Positions 37,757 through 51,689 of a DNA stretch of 64,000 nucleotides are shown here, one piece after another (within the stretch, counting starts at the first letter, position 1; each line of letters opens with the position of its first letter). Under the pieces are notes generated by a model. The model ran no database searches. It was given only the letters and a program-made list of their open reading frames with translations, and had not been told where the DNA came from. The DNA is taken from contig JAJKFH010001865.1 in the NCBI GenBank assembly GCA_023333565.1, positions 1,488,001 to 1,552,000 of the forward strand, read 5' to 3'. A program made the position numbers and the translations under genes. Source of the DNA: Puffinus mauretanicus. Lineage: Eukaryota > Chordata > Aves > Procellariiformes > Procellariidae.

Positions 37757-38357
37757 GCTGCATCAAAAGAAGCATGGCCAGCAGGTCGAGGGAGGTGATT
37801 CTGCCCCTCTAGTCCGCGCTGGTTAGACCCCACCTGGAGTACTGCGTCCAGCTCTGGAGCCCTCAGCACAAGAAAGACATGGACCTGTTGGAGCGGGTCC
37901 AGAGGAGGGCCACAAAAATGATCAGGGGGATGGAACACCTCTCCTATGAAGAAAGGCTGAGAGAGTTGGAGTTTTCAGTCTGGAGAAGAGAAGGCTTCGG
38001 GGAGACCTTACTGTGGCCTTTCAGTACTTAAAGGGCTTATAAGAAAGATGGGGACAGACTTTTTAGGAGGATCTGTTGTGACAGGACAAGGGGGAATGGT
38101 TTTAAAACTAGAAAAGGGTAGATTTAGACTGGATAGAAGGAAGAAATTTTTTACAATGAGAGTGGTGAAACACTGGCACAGGTTGCCCAGAGAGGTGGTA
38201 GATGCCCCATCCCTGGAAACATTCAAGGCCAGGTTGGACGGGGCTCTGAGCAACCTGATCTAGTTGAAAATGTCCCTGCCCATGGCAGGGGGTTGGACTA
38301 GATGATCTTTAAAGGTCTCTTCCAATCCTAACTATTCTATGATTCTGTGATTCTAAT
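37757..38357 (+). mobile_element. CR1 LINE, about 600-bp 3' end with reverse-transcriptase ORF remnant
   Basis: This is the best-preserved transposable element in the window. From gctgcatcaaaagaagcatg the + strand encodes the C-terminal part of CR1 ORF2: the frame at 37831 reads [20 protein letters not shown] and continues with the [14 protein letters not shown] and YEERLREL motifs of that region. A small indel near 37970-38000 breaks the frame. The 3' UTR follows ('cactggcacaggttgcccag', 'gatgccccatccctgg', 'ttggactagatgatcttt') and the copy ends in the (ATTCTATG)(ATTCTGTG)ATTCT tail at about 38334-38355. It is 5'-truncated and not able to move by itself. Minus-strand open frames here are antisense shadows. 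Confidence 0.97.
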
Positions 38358-41300
38358 TAAGCATAAAATGCATATGAATTTTTTTTTTAAATAGCGTAAC
38401 ACTTCTGAACTGTGACTGTAAGCAAATCTTTGTTATCTAGCTGTACTAGAACACATGGATATTATCATTATTGGCAAAGAGCAATAAAACAATGCTCAGC
38501 AATTTGTCATCGAGGAATATGGCTGTCCCATTAGGGATAATAAACTGTCATAGTTCAGCACTTTGACGACTGGGAGATGGCAGGTGCTAGAATATCTTGT
38601 GCTAAGGTACTTCATGACTGAGGTTATAAACTGTATGTTTTATGTATCAATAACCTTTAACTGTGATGGAGGTGTGTTTTAATATGGATTTCCTCTGGAG
38701 TGGGATTTCACTGTTCAGAAAGAACAGTGAAGGAAATAGAAAACTGTGAGTGTCATTTCATAAATGGATTCTCTGGGGTTTTGCAGCCCAAAGAGCTGGT
38801 GGTAGCTTTCTGTTGCGGCTCGGCCACACATTCTGTTGCTCTTTGGTTTAGGGTAAGTCAGCCTTCCATGCTATGATTGTATCTGAATTTCAGACCTAAA
38901 AAAATAATGTCAAACTTATATCTTCTTATGAGTGAATAACTTGTCAACAGTGCCTACTGGTGCTTTCTTGAATTACTCTAGCAAATGCCAGTCTTTCCAA
39001 CGAGGCCATTGCAAGAGCTCAAAGGTAATTGTGCAGTAACTCCCTTTGCTCGTTACTAAAATATTTTATGTTCACTTAGGCATTCAGTCTTGAAGGAGTG
39101 CTTGTTTGAATGCCAGTGATCCAAATGCCTGTATGCAATGTTGCTGCTTATGGGGAAGAGGACGTGGAAGAATATTCATAAAATCAGGAGCTTTGCAGAG
39201 ACTTTGTCAGCCTGCAGTATTATGTTTGTATGACATTGTTAGAGATCATATGTGACCTAAATGAATAGCTGTCTGGCACGTTAGTAACTCCTTGGACTGT
39301 TATGATATAGTCCATGTGAAAATTCACATATTTCATGATCGAGTTATGTCCTTAATGTCAAGCTCAAGTTTCCTTGCACATCTGACTAACAAAACACCTC
39401 TCATAAGAGTCTCAAATTTTTTAGCTTTTTGTTCACAGGCCATATGTGTGAATTCCCATTAGTTTATTTAGGAAAGAAGTCACATATAGATATCTGCCTA
39501 GGTATGGCTGAGTGCTCTTCCACAAGATAGTGGAGGTAGCTGTGCATGGTTTGTCTTGGGTGGCTATGTAATAAATGCCAGCATCCCATAGACATCTTTA
39601 AAGTTTCTGCTTCGGTATGCATGAAAAGGACAACGTTCTTATTGGTGGTTATTTGACTTCCCATCTATATTCAGTACCTTTAAGACAAGCAGCATTAAAT
39701 TTGTATTGCTTTGTGCATGGTTAATGAATACTTAAGTCGCTAGAAAGCAGCAGCATATGTCAGCCTTCTTTTGTGGCACATCACTTTAAAAAGGAGCTGT
39801 TGTGTGGTTACATTGGGGCTTGTTTCTTGACATCATTGAGTTTAGGCATGAAATCTTAGAATTACAACAATTTGACTGACAAAAGAAGTCTGTTAGGAGT
39901 CAGAAGGACATGTTTTTTCAGGAATGGAAGAAGATGGATTTTAGGAAAGCTACAGTAAACCAGAAGAGTTGTCATGTTCCCAACTCTGTGTGAACTTGTT
40001 CGGGTGCTTCATCTGTCTCTGTGAAGTTCATCATCTGTGAAATGCTTGAAGTGCACACATACCTCTGACAAATACGGTAAAACCAGCCTAACTTTTGTAA
40101 AGTCTGTTGAGAGCCACTCCTGGAAAGCTTTTAAGACATACATGCAAATGTAAAACTTTAACTAATCACGAATTTGTATTTAAAAGAATAGCTTTCATTG
40201 TACAGGTATTTTGTTTGCTTGGCTTTTGTAGTTGTTAATTTTGGGGAAAATAGGTGTGAGAAAGTTCTTGACTCACAGGAGAAGAAATGGTTTATATTGC
40301 AGCAGGTGTTTACTCACTTTAATTTTTGAATTAATTAAATGGGGGCCAAGCCTGTAGCAGGCAACTGTAGTGGTTTAAATGAAATCTGTGTGGGAAGGCT
40401 GAGAAGTTAATGCAAACTGACTTTTTGAGTTGATTTATTGAACTGTGTAGATATTTTGAATAAAAGTGGCATTGATTTTGCATTGCTTCATGACTACCAT
40501 AAATTGAACTGAATCAAAGCTACTGTACGCATTTTGTTATCTTTCTTCTATAGCTTGTCTGACAGACCATAGGCAGATGTGCAATACCAGCCAAATTTAA
40601 ACCAGTTGCACACAAATTCTCAGGGTCAGAGCTACTGAACTAGTTTCACTCTCCTTTATACCAGTTTTCCTTGAGCTGGTCACTTCTCTCTCTCACTACA
40701 AAGTCTTTTGCTGTAGTTAATCTGATACTTTCGTGTAAGCTAAATAAAACTTTATTCAAAAGGCTGATATGGCAAATGGCAATTTCTGTCTCTTACAAAA
40801 TTTGACCCTATTGTTGTTTCTGTGACCTGGTTATGTTTTTGGTAGTCAACTAAAGTCTTTGCTCCTTCTGTTGGCTTACTCGGGGAGTTCGCCTGATTGC
40901 TTTCTATTTCTGTATAAAACTATATAGAAATATATATCTAGAATATATAGATGTTTAACTATATTTCATCATTTAAAAAAAAAAGACAACAAGAACTTTC
41001 TTTGGACCGGACTTTATTTAGTAAAGTCAGCAATACTGAAGGGTTATGGGTGCTGAAAAGAATAATAATTGATTTGGTTGGATAGGTGTAGTATTAAATG
41101 ATTCTGATATAATAATACTACCTGTTAATTTATCAGATTAATACTGCATTGAAACTTTTCTTTAAAAAAATACCTCTTATGTGTAAGAAGCATTACTCTG
41201 AAGATTTATGGCTTTGGTGTACATGAGAAGGGAACTAGAACAGAAGTTTGTGACATGGTCTGGTTTTGTGTCTTTAACTTAAGATAAAAAACATATGTTC

Positions 41301-44300
41301 TCCTTGTGTTTCAAAATAGCATTTCCATAGTCATTGGGGCTTTCACAACTTAATTTTGATGTGCTTAATTTCAAAGCCGCTAAGATTTTGAATGAAGTTT
41401 TTGTGCAAATTGTCTCATACTCTGTGATAATAAAATGTCTCTTAAAAAATCAAGTTGAGATACTGTGCCTAAAATCCGAAATAGGTAGGATATTTTAAGG
41501 CAATTTTCGGATAGTTTTAAGCCTACAGTAGGGAAAATGTAACAACATACCCGTTCTGCCTATTTGTTTCAGCAAATATATTCCAACCTTAGAATTCTTA
41601 ATGTCATCGCCATCTCTGCCATTTACTTAAATGGGATCAGGATAACATGACCTGTATTTAAAACCATGATATGAATAGATGTGTGTTTAAGAACTTTCAA
41701 ATGACTTTCACCATCTGTGTTACTTAATTATTGCACCTGATTCTTTCACTGGAGCTTCAGCTATTACTGCAGTCTCCACAGTTAAATCAGGGAATTAAAT
41801 TTTGTTTTTCTCTGGGGATGAACTGTCACTTTGGTGAAATTCCTTCAGGCTGGATAAATTCCTTAATAACAGAGTAACAATTTGTCTTAATCTTGGGGAT
41901 TATAACGTATGAACAAAAACTAGAAGAAAAATGAGGTTTTTGCTTCAATGTTTTAATGCAGCAGATAAAATGTAAGTTGAGACTGATACAATGGAATAAA
42001 TTCTGCTTTCAATTATGCTAATAAATGATAGTTCTCCTTAGATAATATCTACAGTGAAACTTGAACAACCAAAAACATGTTTATAACTATCAGAACCTTT
42101 GAATAAGTTGGAGAGTTATATTACACTTGAGCCTTAATAATCTTACAGTTAAATTACTGCTACTTTATTAGAGGCAACTGAGTCCAACAATATTTCGCTG
42201 CTTAAATTTTTACATATTCACTGGGGGGGGGACAAAACAAAACCCCAAAAAAGCAAGCATCCCCTTTGTATGTTTTAGGTTTGTTCTGTGTCTTTAATCA
42301 GGAGTTCTTCCACTGAATCTCTTTAATGTATACCTGAATAGTAAAAAGAATTCAGTAAGTAGGTCTCTCTACTCACTTCGTGCATTCAAAGACTCATGAA
42401 TATAAAATAATTTTGAAAAATATCTCCCTTGAATACGGTAGAGAAATTTTGCTAACTCTGTGTATAAAACAGACTGAATCTTGCTAAAATGGTGTATTTA
42501 ATTTCCTTTCATATTTATTTTCTATTAGACATGACTTACTCTGATTTTTTTTTTTGCTTTGCTTTTATTACTGCTTTGTCTTAAATAGCAAGGCTCATTA
42601 TATTGCAGAACGCAGTATCTCATTATTTCAGTGGCAAACCAACATCACCCAGAAATTAAATAATCCTGTATCTTATGTCTATATTCTTTGGAAATGAGTG
42701 ATTTATCTGATTCATCGGAAATATTCCAAATCCTTGCTGCTTACCTGGAATCACTTGGAAGTTTTTTCACTGCTCTCATTTAACAGTCTGTTGCAAGTTG
42801 CTCTAATTTAGTGGAGGTCATATTTAAATTTAGCAACGTCCCCAGCTATTAAAACCTGGGTAATGCTAGCCTGTTTCCACTGGCGAATGCTGTGGTAAAA
42901 ACTACATTAGTATACCCGAGGTATACAGTGACAGCAATGCATCTCTTATAACAACCTATTTAGACATACTCTTCCATGAGGAACTCTTGAGAGTTATGTA
43001 GGGCATCTAAGGATGAGGTAAATAACTGAAAAGTGTGTACCCTGGTTTATCCTAACCCTGTTATTTGTTCACCCTTCCTAAAAGCATGGTCTTTTTCAGT
43101 TCCAGAATTCGATACTGAAGAAACAACAAATTACTTTGTTACAAATGGAAATGGTAACCAGAGCAATAGCTTGCTCCCTCTGTCATTTAGCTGGAGAGGA
43201 ACAGTTGGGTTTACATGAAATTTTAACATGCCTGTCTTTTGAGCTGTATTACGAATTTTATCACAAACACTTGTGCATGTTTGTGTGTCTTCTCCTAAGT
43301 GCCGTAGAAAATACGTAAGATACGTAACTCTTGACTTCAAGGGTGTCTATGGGTATATTTTTGTTGTGTTACGATTCCAGAAGCACAGCGTGAAGCTCCT
43401 GGCAGGCTAATTTAGAGTCAGCAGCAGGACAGGTTAGTCTTTGCAGATTGACTAAGTGCTGCCTAATACCAGGAGTGGTGGCAGAGCTGGTGGCGGAGAG
43501 GAGCTCTGCCTTGAGGAGTGCCGTGGCTAATGCCTGCTCCAGGCTCTTGGCAGTCTTACTGTAAGGGAGAGTGATTCTCCTTCATAAAGTATGTTGGAGA
43601 TCTGCTGGTAAGAAAAGGGAGCGCTTAAAAATAATAATTGTAGTATAAATTTTTAATAAAAAATTTATTAGAATTCATAAAAGACAGTGCAGTAGTAATG
43701 CAAATTTTGTTGTGGCTGGTTGCCATATCTGAGGTCCCTGTGGGAAAGTTCAAAGTTAGTTGACTCACCTGGAGCTTTACAGCATCTTTAATCCCAATTG
43801 AGGGATACAAGACCTGAGTGGCTTTTGGAGGAAGGGAGAACTTCAGGGAGGGACAGGCATTTGAGCTGAAAAAAAGCCCTTTGCTGTTGTGAGTACAAGC
43901 CTGTCCTTAGGCTTTGTTGCTTTGTTTAAAAATTGAGGCAAGCCTAGGAAGGGGATGAAAGCTCAGACAGTGCCCTATTGTGTGTGCAGTGAGGGGGGGA
44001 ATGGCGTGCGGATTCTGCCTGTTCTCAGCTGCGCTTCAGCAAGAGTCAGAGAGATACATGTGTTGAGGGAAAAAAAGGATTCTTCTCTGAAATAAAAAAA
44101 AGATAAGTGAAGGACTCACAGTAATTTCACTCAAGACTTTTGCAAGTCTCAAACATGTTTGGTTCCTATACCAAGGCTGTATATTTGAAGAGTTTTTGAG
44201 AATGTTAAATTGGCAGCATTCATTGGACGAACATAATTTGTGTCATATAAAAGACCTAAAACCCTCATGAACCACTTTCCAAGAGGCATGCCTTAATGTG

Positions 44301-47300
44301 TTGGAGGAAGGTATACGGAATGGAAAGTTCCATGCAGTGTTTGTGTATGAAAATAATCTGAATGGTTTGAGTTTTGTTTTTTCTGTGTGTGTAAAAGGGG
44401 CGTGACGATATTGGTTTTGCATCGTGTTTGAAGTCAAAGTGTTCCAGCAACTTTATCGCAACTTGTTATAAAAGAACAGTAAAACACGAGTCCAGACTGG
44501 TGTAGAAACTGAAAAAATACTCACTCACGGTGAGACAAAATTCCCCTTTCACTAATGATTTAAGCACAACAGAGTACAAGTTCGGTCTGTGGGAAGTGTT
44601 TTTTTTTTTGGTCTGAAGCCATGACTTTCAAAAGAACTTGGTGAGAAGGTGTAAAGCATAATAATGCAGACTTCCTTGTTTATTTTTTTAAGCTATTTAG
44701 CCACTGATTGTTTTGCAAAGATCAGGTACTTCGCCAAAATTTAAATCAATCAGGAAGAAATGAGTTCTAAAATTCAAGGTGCAGAACTTGATATTTTTTT
44801 TTTTCATCTGAGTCGAGCAGCATCATTTATCATTAGTGCTGGCACTTATTTCAGTGTCATACAGTTGTTTTGGTGTGTCTATGTACAACTCTGTGGTTTA
44901 AGAGAGCCTTGCTCTTTTAAGTCCCTTCTTAGCCTTGTTTTTCCTACTATACCTCTGTTTTCACAGATATAATTGAAAACTATGCCAGTGCCTGTCACTT
45001 GTTAGGTGCCAGAAGTATTTATTTTGTGTGAAATTAGCAAACAGTGCAGTTTAGAATCAGTGACTTCTTTGTAAATAATTGATGCTTTCAAAAAAAAAAA
45101 AAGATAGTCCCTGATTATCTAGCTCAAAACCCCACATATTTATCAATTCATCCATTCAACTGTGAAAAGCTTTTCCTCTTTTGTTTTATTTGATTTGTAT
45201 TACAGGCAAAGTGACAGCACTCATGCGTTTAAGCAGCAATGAGCTGACTGTCTAACCTTGTGTATTATGTTTCAGGTTATGTAGACATAGAAGTTTTATT
45301 TGTGTGATTTGCATTAATAGTTTTGTCTATGTGAAGAAGCGTTGACGATTCTGTGACTTTTGTTTGATATTCGTATGGCACTTGTGTGGTTTTACAAGAT
45401 CCTCGGTAAACGAGTATTACTGAAAGCACTGAATGTTTTTGGTTTTAATGCAAGTCAAAGCAAATTTTCTCAGTTAAGGTGTTTGCTGCTTTGTCTTTCA
45501 GCAAGAAGAATCTGTGATACTGACAGACACTGAATGAATACGGTTTTGATCACCCCTCCTAAATAAGGAGCTGAGAGACTGAAATATAGGTCTGAATTGG
45601 TGCTGTTGCAGGCTTTCGTGTTGTGTCAGCTTTGCATGTATTATGAAACCTGTTCATAGTACGTAAAAATGCACAAACTGTATTACTGCAAAAGCCCCAC
45701 TGCTGATACATCAAAGAAAGCAGCAGCTGTCATCCAGTTTTAGCCACGGTGCTTTTGAACGCCTTAATCCTCTTCCCAAACAGGAGGAGGCAGAGAGAGC
45801 GCACTTCCTTTGTACCCCCCCTTCTATTTTTTTGAAGTGTTGGTGTAGCAAAATCCAGAAGCTGTGTTCAGCAGCCATCACTGCGTGGCACAAGACATTA
45901 TTTTCTTTGCATCTAATTTGGACATTTCAATCCTCCTCATGTATGCTAAGCTCTTTCAGATTTAGTTTTTATTAAAGTTAGAAATTCCTCACATTGTGTT
46001 TACTCCCAAGTGTTTAAAATATCAAAGCGATTATTCAATTGTACTTCATTTTCATTTAGGTCTACTTCAAATTGGAATTAACTTGGTATTCTTTATTCCC
46101 TTTCAGTTGCTGAAGGGATGTACGTTGAGATTGTACTCAGAACCTGAGTTCCAGGAAACATGCATGTCTACCAGTAGAATATATTTTATTTTGTGAAATT
46201 TTCACATTTTTTTTTAACAAGTTTTACAAGACAGTAATTACAAAATAGCTTCTCTAAGAAGCAAGCCAGATATGCTGCAGACGTAAGTTTGATCTGTTAC
46301 AGCTATTTTTGAGGTCTGTATGGTGCAGTGTCCTGGGTTAGGGTATGAGAACTGAGCAAGCATGCAGCGATGCTTCCCTGGTATACTTTGCTGTCTCACT
46401 AGCATTTGACAAGTCAGAAGCTGTTCTTTGAACTAAATAAATTAAGACCATTTTTTCTTCATTAATTTGCCTAATCACTTTTCTTAACTGCATTTTAAGA
46501 ATATTTTCCAAATATATATAAACACATTTCAAGGGAATAGCATAGGAAATTATTTATGTTGAATTGAATTATCGAAATTATTGGAAATAAATTACAAAAG
46601 TGTGGGGTTTATGTATTGGTTTTTATGTTTGTTTGTTTGTTTATTAGCCACTGTCTTGCAAAGTGAATTTGCACTGCAAAGTAATCTGAACAGAGGATGA
46701 AGTATGCAAGTGTAAAGCTGTCAGACTACAGCTAGTTCATTAAATTGTCTGTCTAGGTAAACTAACAGGATATCATTTTAAGTCTTTGCTAACCTCCAGC
46801 CTCTCAGTCCAAAAATACTTTGCTGTGGTGAAATAAGCAAGCTGCTAGAGTCAAATTTAATGTTTTAAGAATCCATTTGTGTTTTCCTATTTACCTAAAT
46901 AGAATTTCAAAAATCTGCATTAAAAAGTGTATTGACCAGGGTAGTACTGAAAGCCAGATGAGAGAAAATGGCATTTGATGACAAGGTTTGGTATGTTTAG
47001 AAATGCTCCTGTTATTAAAGTTGCCCTAGTGCCAACTACTCCTACACTGGAGTCTGCTCATTTGTGTGACATGCTAGCCATCACAACACACAAGGAAGAT
47101 CAGAGATTACATGCAATAACTCCAGTCCTACTTCCCTTGTCAGACAAGGATCTCCCAGCTGCGACATTACCTTCTTGTGGTTTACTCTTGCAAGCCCATT
47201 TTCCCTTCCTTCTCCATTAATACCCATTTCCAAACTCCTCAGTTTGAAATGCCATCTCTTCACATCTTTCAAATGCTAGAAGCTTCAATAATACTCATAA

Positions 47301-48107
47301 GGAAAATAATTAATGACAAGAAAGAAAACGTGCATTTAGCATTTCGGGATGTTCATGACAATTTTTTGCTAGCTTACACTGAGTAAGAGGTCGTCTGTTA
47401 GCTTTGCTCTTGACAGAGCACAAAAAAGAAGCCTCAAGTTCAATGAATAATCGAGGTACTACCTCATTACTATGAAATCCAGTTGTTGGTAGGTTCAGTG
47501 GAGTATGTCTGCCTCCACCGGCTGTGCAACAGGCAAAGGGGTTCTTGTGGGCTGATGTCCCAGTGCTCAGTGAGTTAATACTGGGATGCCCACAGCTGTG
47601 TCCAGACACCTCTCAGGTCAATGAAGAGAAGCAGAAACTGAAGGGCAATTTCCAAGTGTTGTTAATTTGTGGGAAGAGGGAGGCATCTCATGTGAGTTTA
47701 TTCTTTCTTTTAATTTCTTCCCACCCGCCGCCCTGAAAAAGGTCATATGCATGTGATATAGTCTTACAAAGTCTAGAGTAATGTTACTTTCAGGTTTGTC
47801 GTATTAGAAGGAAAAAGGGAAAATAATGTAAAAACGTCCTGCTTTGTTTTAAATCACAAATTTTTATTTCAAACTTTGAAAGAAGAAAGCGGTAGGTGTG
47901 TGGTATGACCTGCTCTTGCATGTTCTGTGCTGCATTATTGAAGTACTAGTGTAGGTATTAGAGGATCATTTTTCTCTTTAATTTTGATGTTTATTGCCTT
48001 CTCAGTTGCTAAGTTTGTTATACAAACACCAGAAAAGGGTGTTCCTAGACTGACCTATTCATTCATGTAAATGGCATTAATAAATATTTCTTTTTTTACT
48101 TTTATAG
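38358..48107. other. Intronic stretch, no gene found
   Basis: AT-rich intron. Items seen are a G9 run at 42223-42231, a perfect 9-bp stem GGCAGAGCT/AGCTCTGCC at 43480-43510, an AT hairpin around 43645-43668, an A13 run at 45090-45102 and (GTTT)4 near 46627-46642. No repeat family is recognised. Confidence 0.6.
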
Positions 48108-48350
<243 letters not shown>

Positions 48351-49123
48351 TAACGGGCAGTTTATATATTTCACTGTTTTTATCAATAAGAAAATCAACT
48401 CTATTTTCTGTATTATTGTGCAGTGTGATACTGGCTGTATCATTTTCTGATTTCCCTGGTCATTCTGTAATGTTTGCTCGCAAAAGCGACATGCAGTAGT
48501 ATTTCACGTTTGACCGTAAGCAACAGAAAATCCATGATCAACTTTATTGTTGGATGTGCTGTTAATATCTCATTCTGATTTCATCCATGCACTGGATAGT
48601 CAGCCTTCCAACAGTGTAACGTCTGTTGAATTACTTTGTGTACACTTGGATACTTCATGGGCTGTTTCAATTAATTCAGCTTTTCATTAGTGCAGTATTA
48701 GTTTAATTATTCCTTATCTGTTTCTTCCTTTGCCACCCTCCTCTACTGAAACAGGGGAGTGCTTTTATAAGAGTAGCTTATTTGTATGGAGTGAGTCAGG
48801 ATACAGTATTTCATTGACGATCATCATAGTTGCGGATCTTGACCTGAGTTGTGAGATTTGGAAATACAGCTTTTGAATTTTAATTGCAACAGGTTCTTTA
48901 ATGTTATCTGAGCTACCGTGAACAATCATTTAAAAATATTAACCCTCTATTTTCTGTAGAGTAGTCTTCAGTACAAATTTTAGAGCCCAATGAGCACTTA
49001 GTACAGTCAAAGGTATTAATAAGCATAGATTTTGACAAAATTTGTATAATTGGTTTACCTCATAAATAACCCGAGAGTTTAATACAGGTTGGAAAATTGT
49101 ATGCTAACTTGTACCAGGGGATT

Positions 49124-49171
49124 GAACGTGCAAGTTCAAGAACGTGCAAGTACAAGAATATGTAAATGCAA
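49124..49171. repeat. 16-bp tandem repeat, three copies
   Basis: The units gaacgtgcaagttcaa (49124-49139), gaacgtgcaagtacaa (49140-49155) and gaatatgtaaatgcaa (49156-49171) follow head to tail. The first two differ by one base and the third by several more, giving a gradient of decay along the array. Confidence 0.9.
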
Positions 49172-49419
49172 GTCATATCTAAGGACCAGAAGCTTAGCGT
49201 GTTACAGAAATTAAGAGTGTAATGGTGGAAGGTGAGACTAGAAGAGTGTCCGGATAGCACATCAGGACGCATTAACACGCAGAAACAAGACCCCACTAAA
49301 ACCTGCCGCTTCTGATGGGTTGGCAGTAAAGAGGGAAGCTCTTAGGAGACTGGAATGGGAGTAACTTTCGTTTGAGATGCTTTTGTATCCTCTTTGCATC
49401 AGAAATAATGCTACATGCT

Positions 49420-49730
49420 TAATGCCTTTGTTTTTTCTCCCTCCCTCGGAGAAGCAAGGGTCAGAGGGAGAAATGAATGAAATGGCCTTTCGCTCCCCCG
49501 TGATGGGGAGGGCCTGGCTGGATGAAGTACTCTCCCCTTCAAGCCCCTGCCACTCCCAGCTGTGCTGAGTCAGTGCCCTCGCTGTGGGCAGGAGCGAAGG
49601 TTGCTTTGCTCTCTCGTCCCTCTGCCGCTCCCCATCGCCCAGTCACCTTCTCTAGAAGTGGCCAGCAGCACCCTGCTAAGCCCCCGTGGGAGCTGCTCCA
49701 AACAGCACGGTCCTACGTAGAGAATAGATG
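49420..49730. other. GC-rich pocket, unassigned
   Basis: C-rich + strand sequence with several CpGs (for example cgctcccccgtgatgg, ctctgccgctccccatcgcc). Overlapping 63- and 93-codon open frames look compositional. A possible regulatory element or old insertion; nothing identifies it. Confidence 0.3.
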
Positions 49731-50280
49731 CAATATATCCTCTTTTCCCCTAGTTTGGCAAAAATGCTGTGAATTGGTGGGACAATCAAAGTTGGATCGT
49801 TAGAGGAAGTTTCGTTTAGTGGAGAGGCGGACAAGGCATTTGTACATGCAGAGCTGAGGGCAGTGGCTTGTAGAAGTGATTATTTTGCCAGTTCTTTACT
49901 TGATTTCTGCAAACAAGAAAAGATAAGTTTGGAAAACTTCTCTGAACTCCTTCAGTTACGCTGGTACACATCCCTGAAATACAAAAAGGCTAAGAAAATG
50001 TTTGGTCAGGTTTTAACTGTTAAGGCTCCTGAATGGCATCTTTCTGGTTCTGCTTCGTTAATACATATCTCTGCTGCTCTGAGGTACCTGCCTATTTATT
50101 CGTTTTAAAATCAGCATCTTACATTTTAAGTTTTATCATCTTTTGCTATTAATTTTTTATTGTTCTGGAAATGTACCACTTTTGTGACTTCACCTTAGTG
50201 AACTGAAGTTCAGCTGTCATTTCTACATCATCCTAACTTTTACTCCTGCATTCCTTGGAATTCTCTTTTCTTGCCGTTGT

Positions 50281-50318
50281 TGCTTTTGCCTAAATTATTT
50301 GCTTTTGCCTAAATTATT
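50281..50318. repeat. Perfect 19-bp tandem duplication
   Basis: TGCTTTTGCCTAAATTATT occurs twice without a gap (50281-50299 and 50300-50318). Perfect identity implies a recent duplication, possibly polymorphic. Confidence 0.95.
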
Positions 50319-51423
50319 AACTCTGCAACTCACCTTTACTCCCTACTCTGTGTCGTTACTGCATTGACAGTACTAGAATAGCAGCATCATTCTGTTGCAT
50401 TTTTGACATCAGTGCAGATTTGTAAGATCCTTTTTTCTTGACTTCATACCTTTTCAGGGGTAAGACCATGTTTAGTGTGTGGCTTCCCCCCACCCCCAGT
50501 GGTAAACTATGTTGCAGGCTACACCCTTATTTACTCAGTGACTGTTTCACAACAGTAGTGTGTGGTCTTGTGACCATGAGGCTCGATTATTGTAATTCCA
50601 TCTTGGCAAGACTCACTGTGAAGCTTTCTCCTCTGCAGTTTGTAGTGAATGCTGAAGCAGGTTTCTTGTTGAATTGAGCAACTGTCATTCTTGCTTACCC
50701 TGCATTCTCTAAATTGCAAGCTTGGAAAATGGTAGAGATGGGCTGTGTGCTCTTTGTATTGATTTTTAAGGTTTTTAACTATATGGTCTCCAGCATGGAC
50801 ATGATTTTGTCCTTGAAATGTGATTATATGTTTCATCCTTCTCCAGAAAGTGTCATTGTCAGGTACAAGGCCTGTCTGCCACTTAGACTGAATTTTTCAC
50901 CATGAATCACTAATGTGGGTGAGTCTATTTTGTGATTAAAACACAGAGATAGATAAAATGTGTCAGGTTTTTCTGTAATGTGAAGTAGGCAAGGTCAATC
51001 CTGAACCGTTCCCTAACCTGGAAAACGCTGAGTAACATGGTGGACACATATTCCCAAGAATTGGGAAAAGGGTAAGTGCTAAATAGTACTGCCAAGATCA
51101 TCATTGGCAAAGCTCGTGTTTGGAGAAGACACAGACAAGCTTTTGTGCTGCTTCTCGGTATATTTGGCTGATTTGGCTTTCGATTTCCTTGGCAGGACCA
51201 ACCTGCTGCACAGACTTGATCCACTGTATTTAAAAATGTATCTGTGAAGAGAGGAGATGTTGGTTGCTAGATGCTTAACTTTTTTAGTCTTTGATGTATT
51301 TTGCATTCGGCAGCCCTAGTGCGAATGAAGGGAGAAATAGAGACAGTAAGGACTGGATGTTTTCATACAGATGCTTTCCTTGTTTGGGGCCTTCTTCCCT
51401 GCCCCCAGCCACAATCCATACAC

Positions 51424-51491
51424 ACCGTGCACATACGGTACAGGAAATCTGTACATCTCAAGAGTGCCAGGTTCGCTGTGCACATACACAG
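51424..51491. repeat. Two small related hairpins
   Basis: ACCGT-GCACAT-ACGGT (51424-51439) and CTGTG-CACATA-CACAG (51476-51491) share the core GTGCACATAC but have different perfectly paired 5-bp stems. They lie 36 bp apart. Confidence 0.75.
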
Positions 51492-51689
51492 GGACAGAAG
51501 TGTACATATATAGTAATCCTGAGGGGTCGGGAACGCATGTATGGCTTGGGGAGCTTTGTGTCAACAGAGGATATAGGCAGAGTAGCCTGGCATGCTGGGC
51601 GGTGTTGGGCTTGCTAAGGGTGTGTGAAGTCCTGTCATGTGGCACCTTTATCACAGCGTGTGGCCCTCCCTGATACTGAAACAAGATGA

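Larger units (their letters stand above)
1738..48107 (+). other. SPIRE1: 46.4-kb SPIRE1 intron between the two KIND exons
   Basis: The intron is bounded by the GTAAGA donor at 1738 and the acceptor ttactttttatag ending at 48107, and it is phase 0 at both ends. Vertebrate SPIRE1 genes are known to be long, with large 5' introns, so the size is not surprising. It holds all the CR1 copies I can support, two older repeat fossils, and several GC/CpG pockets, which are listed separately. Open frames of up to about 130 codons on either strand have no recognisable domains. Confidence 0.85.

Noticed and set aside
37651..38253. Open frames on both strands between 37.65 and 38.26 kb
   Set aside because: They are sense or antisense fragments of the CR1 copy, not host genes.
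46325..46360. gtgtcctgggttagggt resembling the start of some avian LTRs
   Set aside because: Similarity ends after about ten bases; no matching end or duplication.
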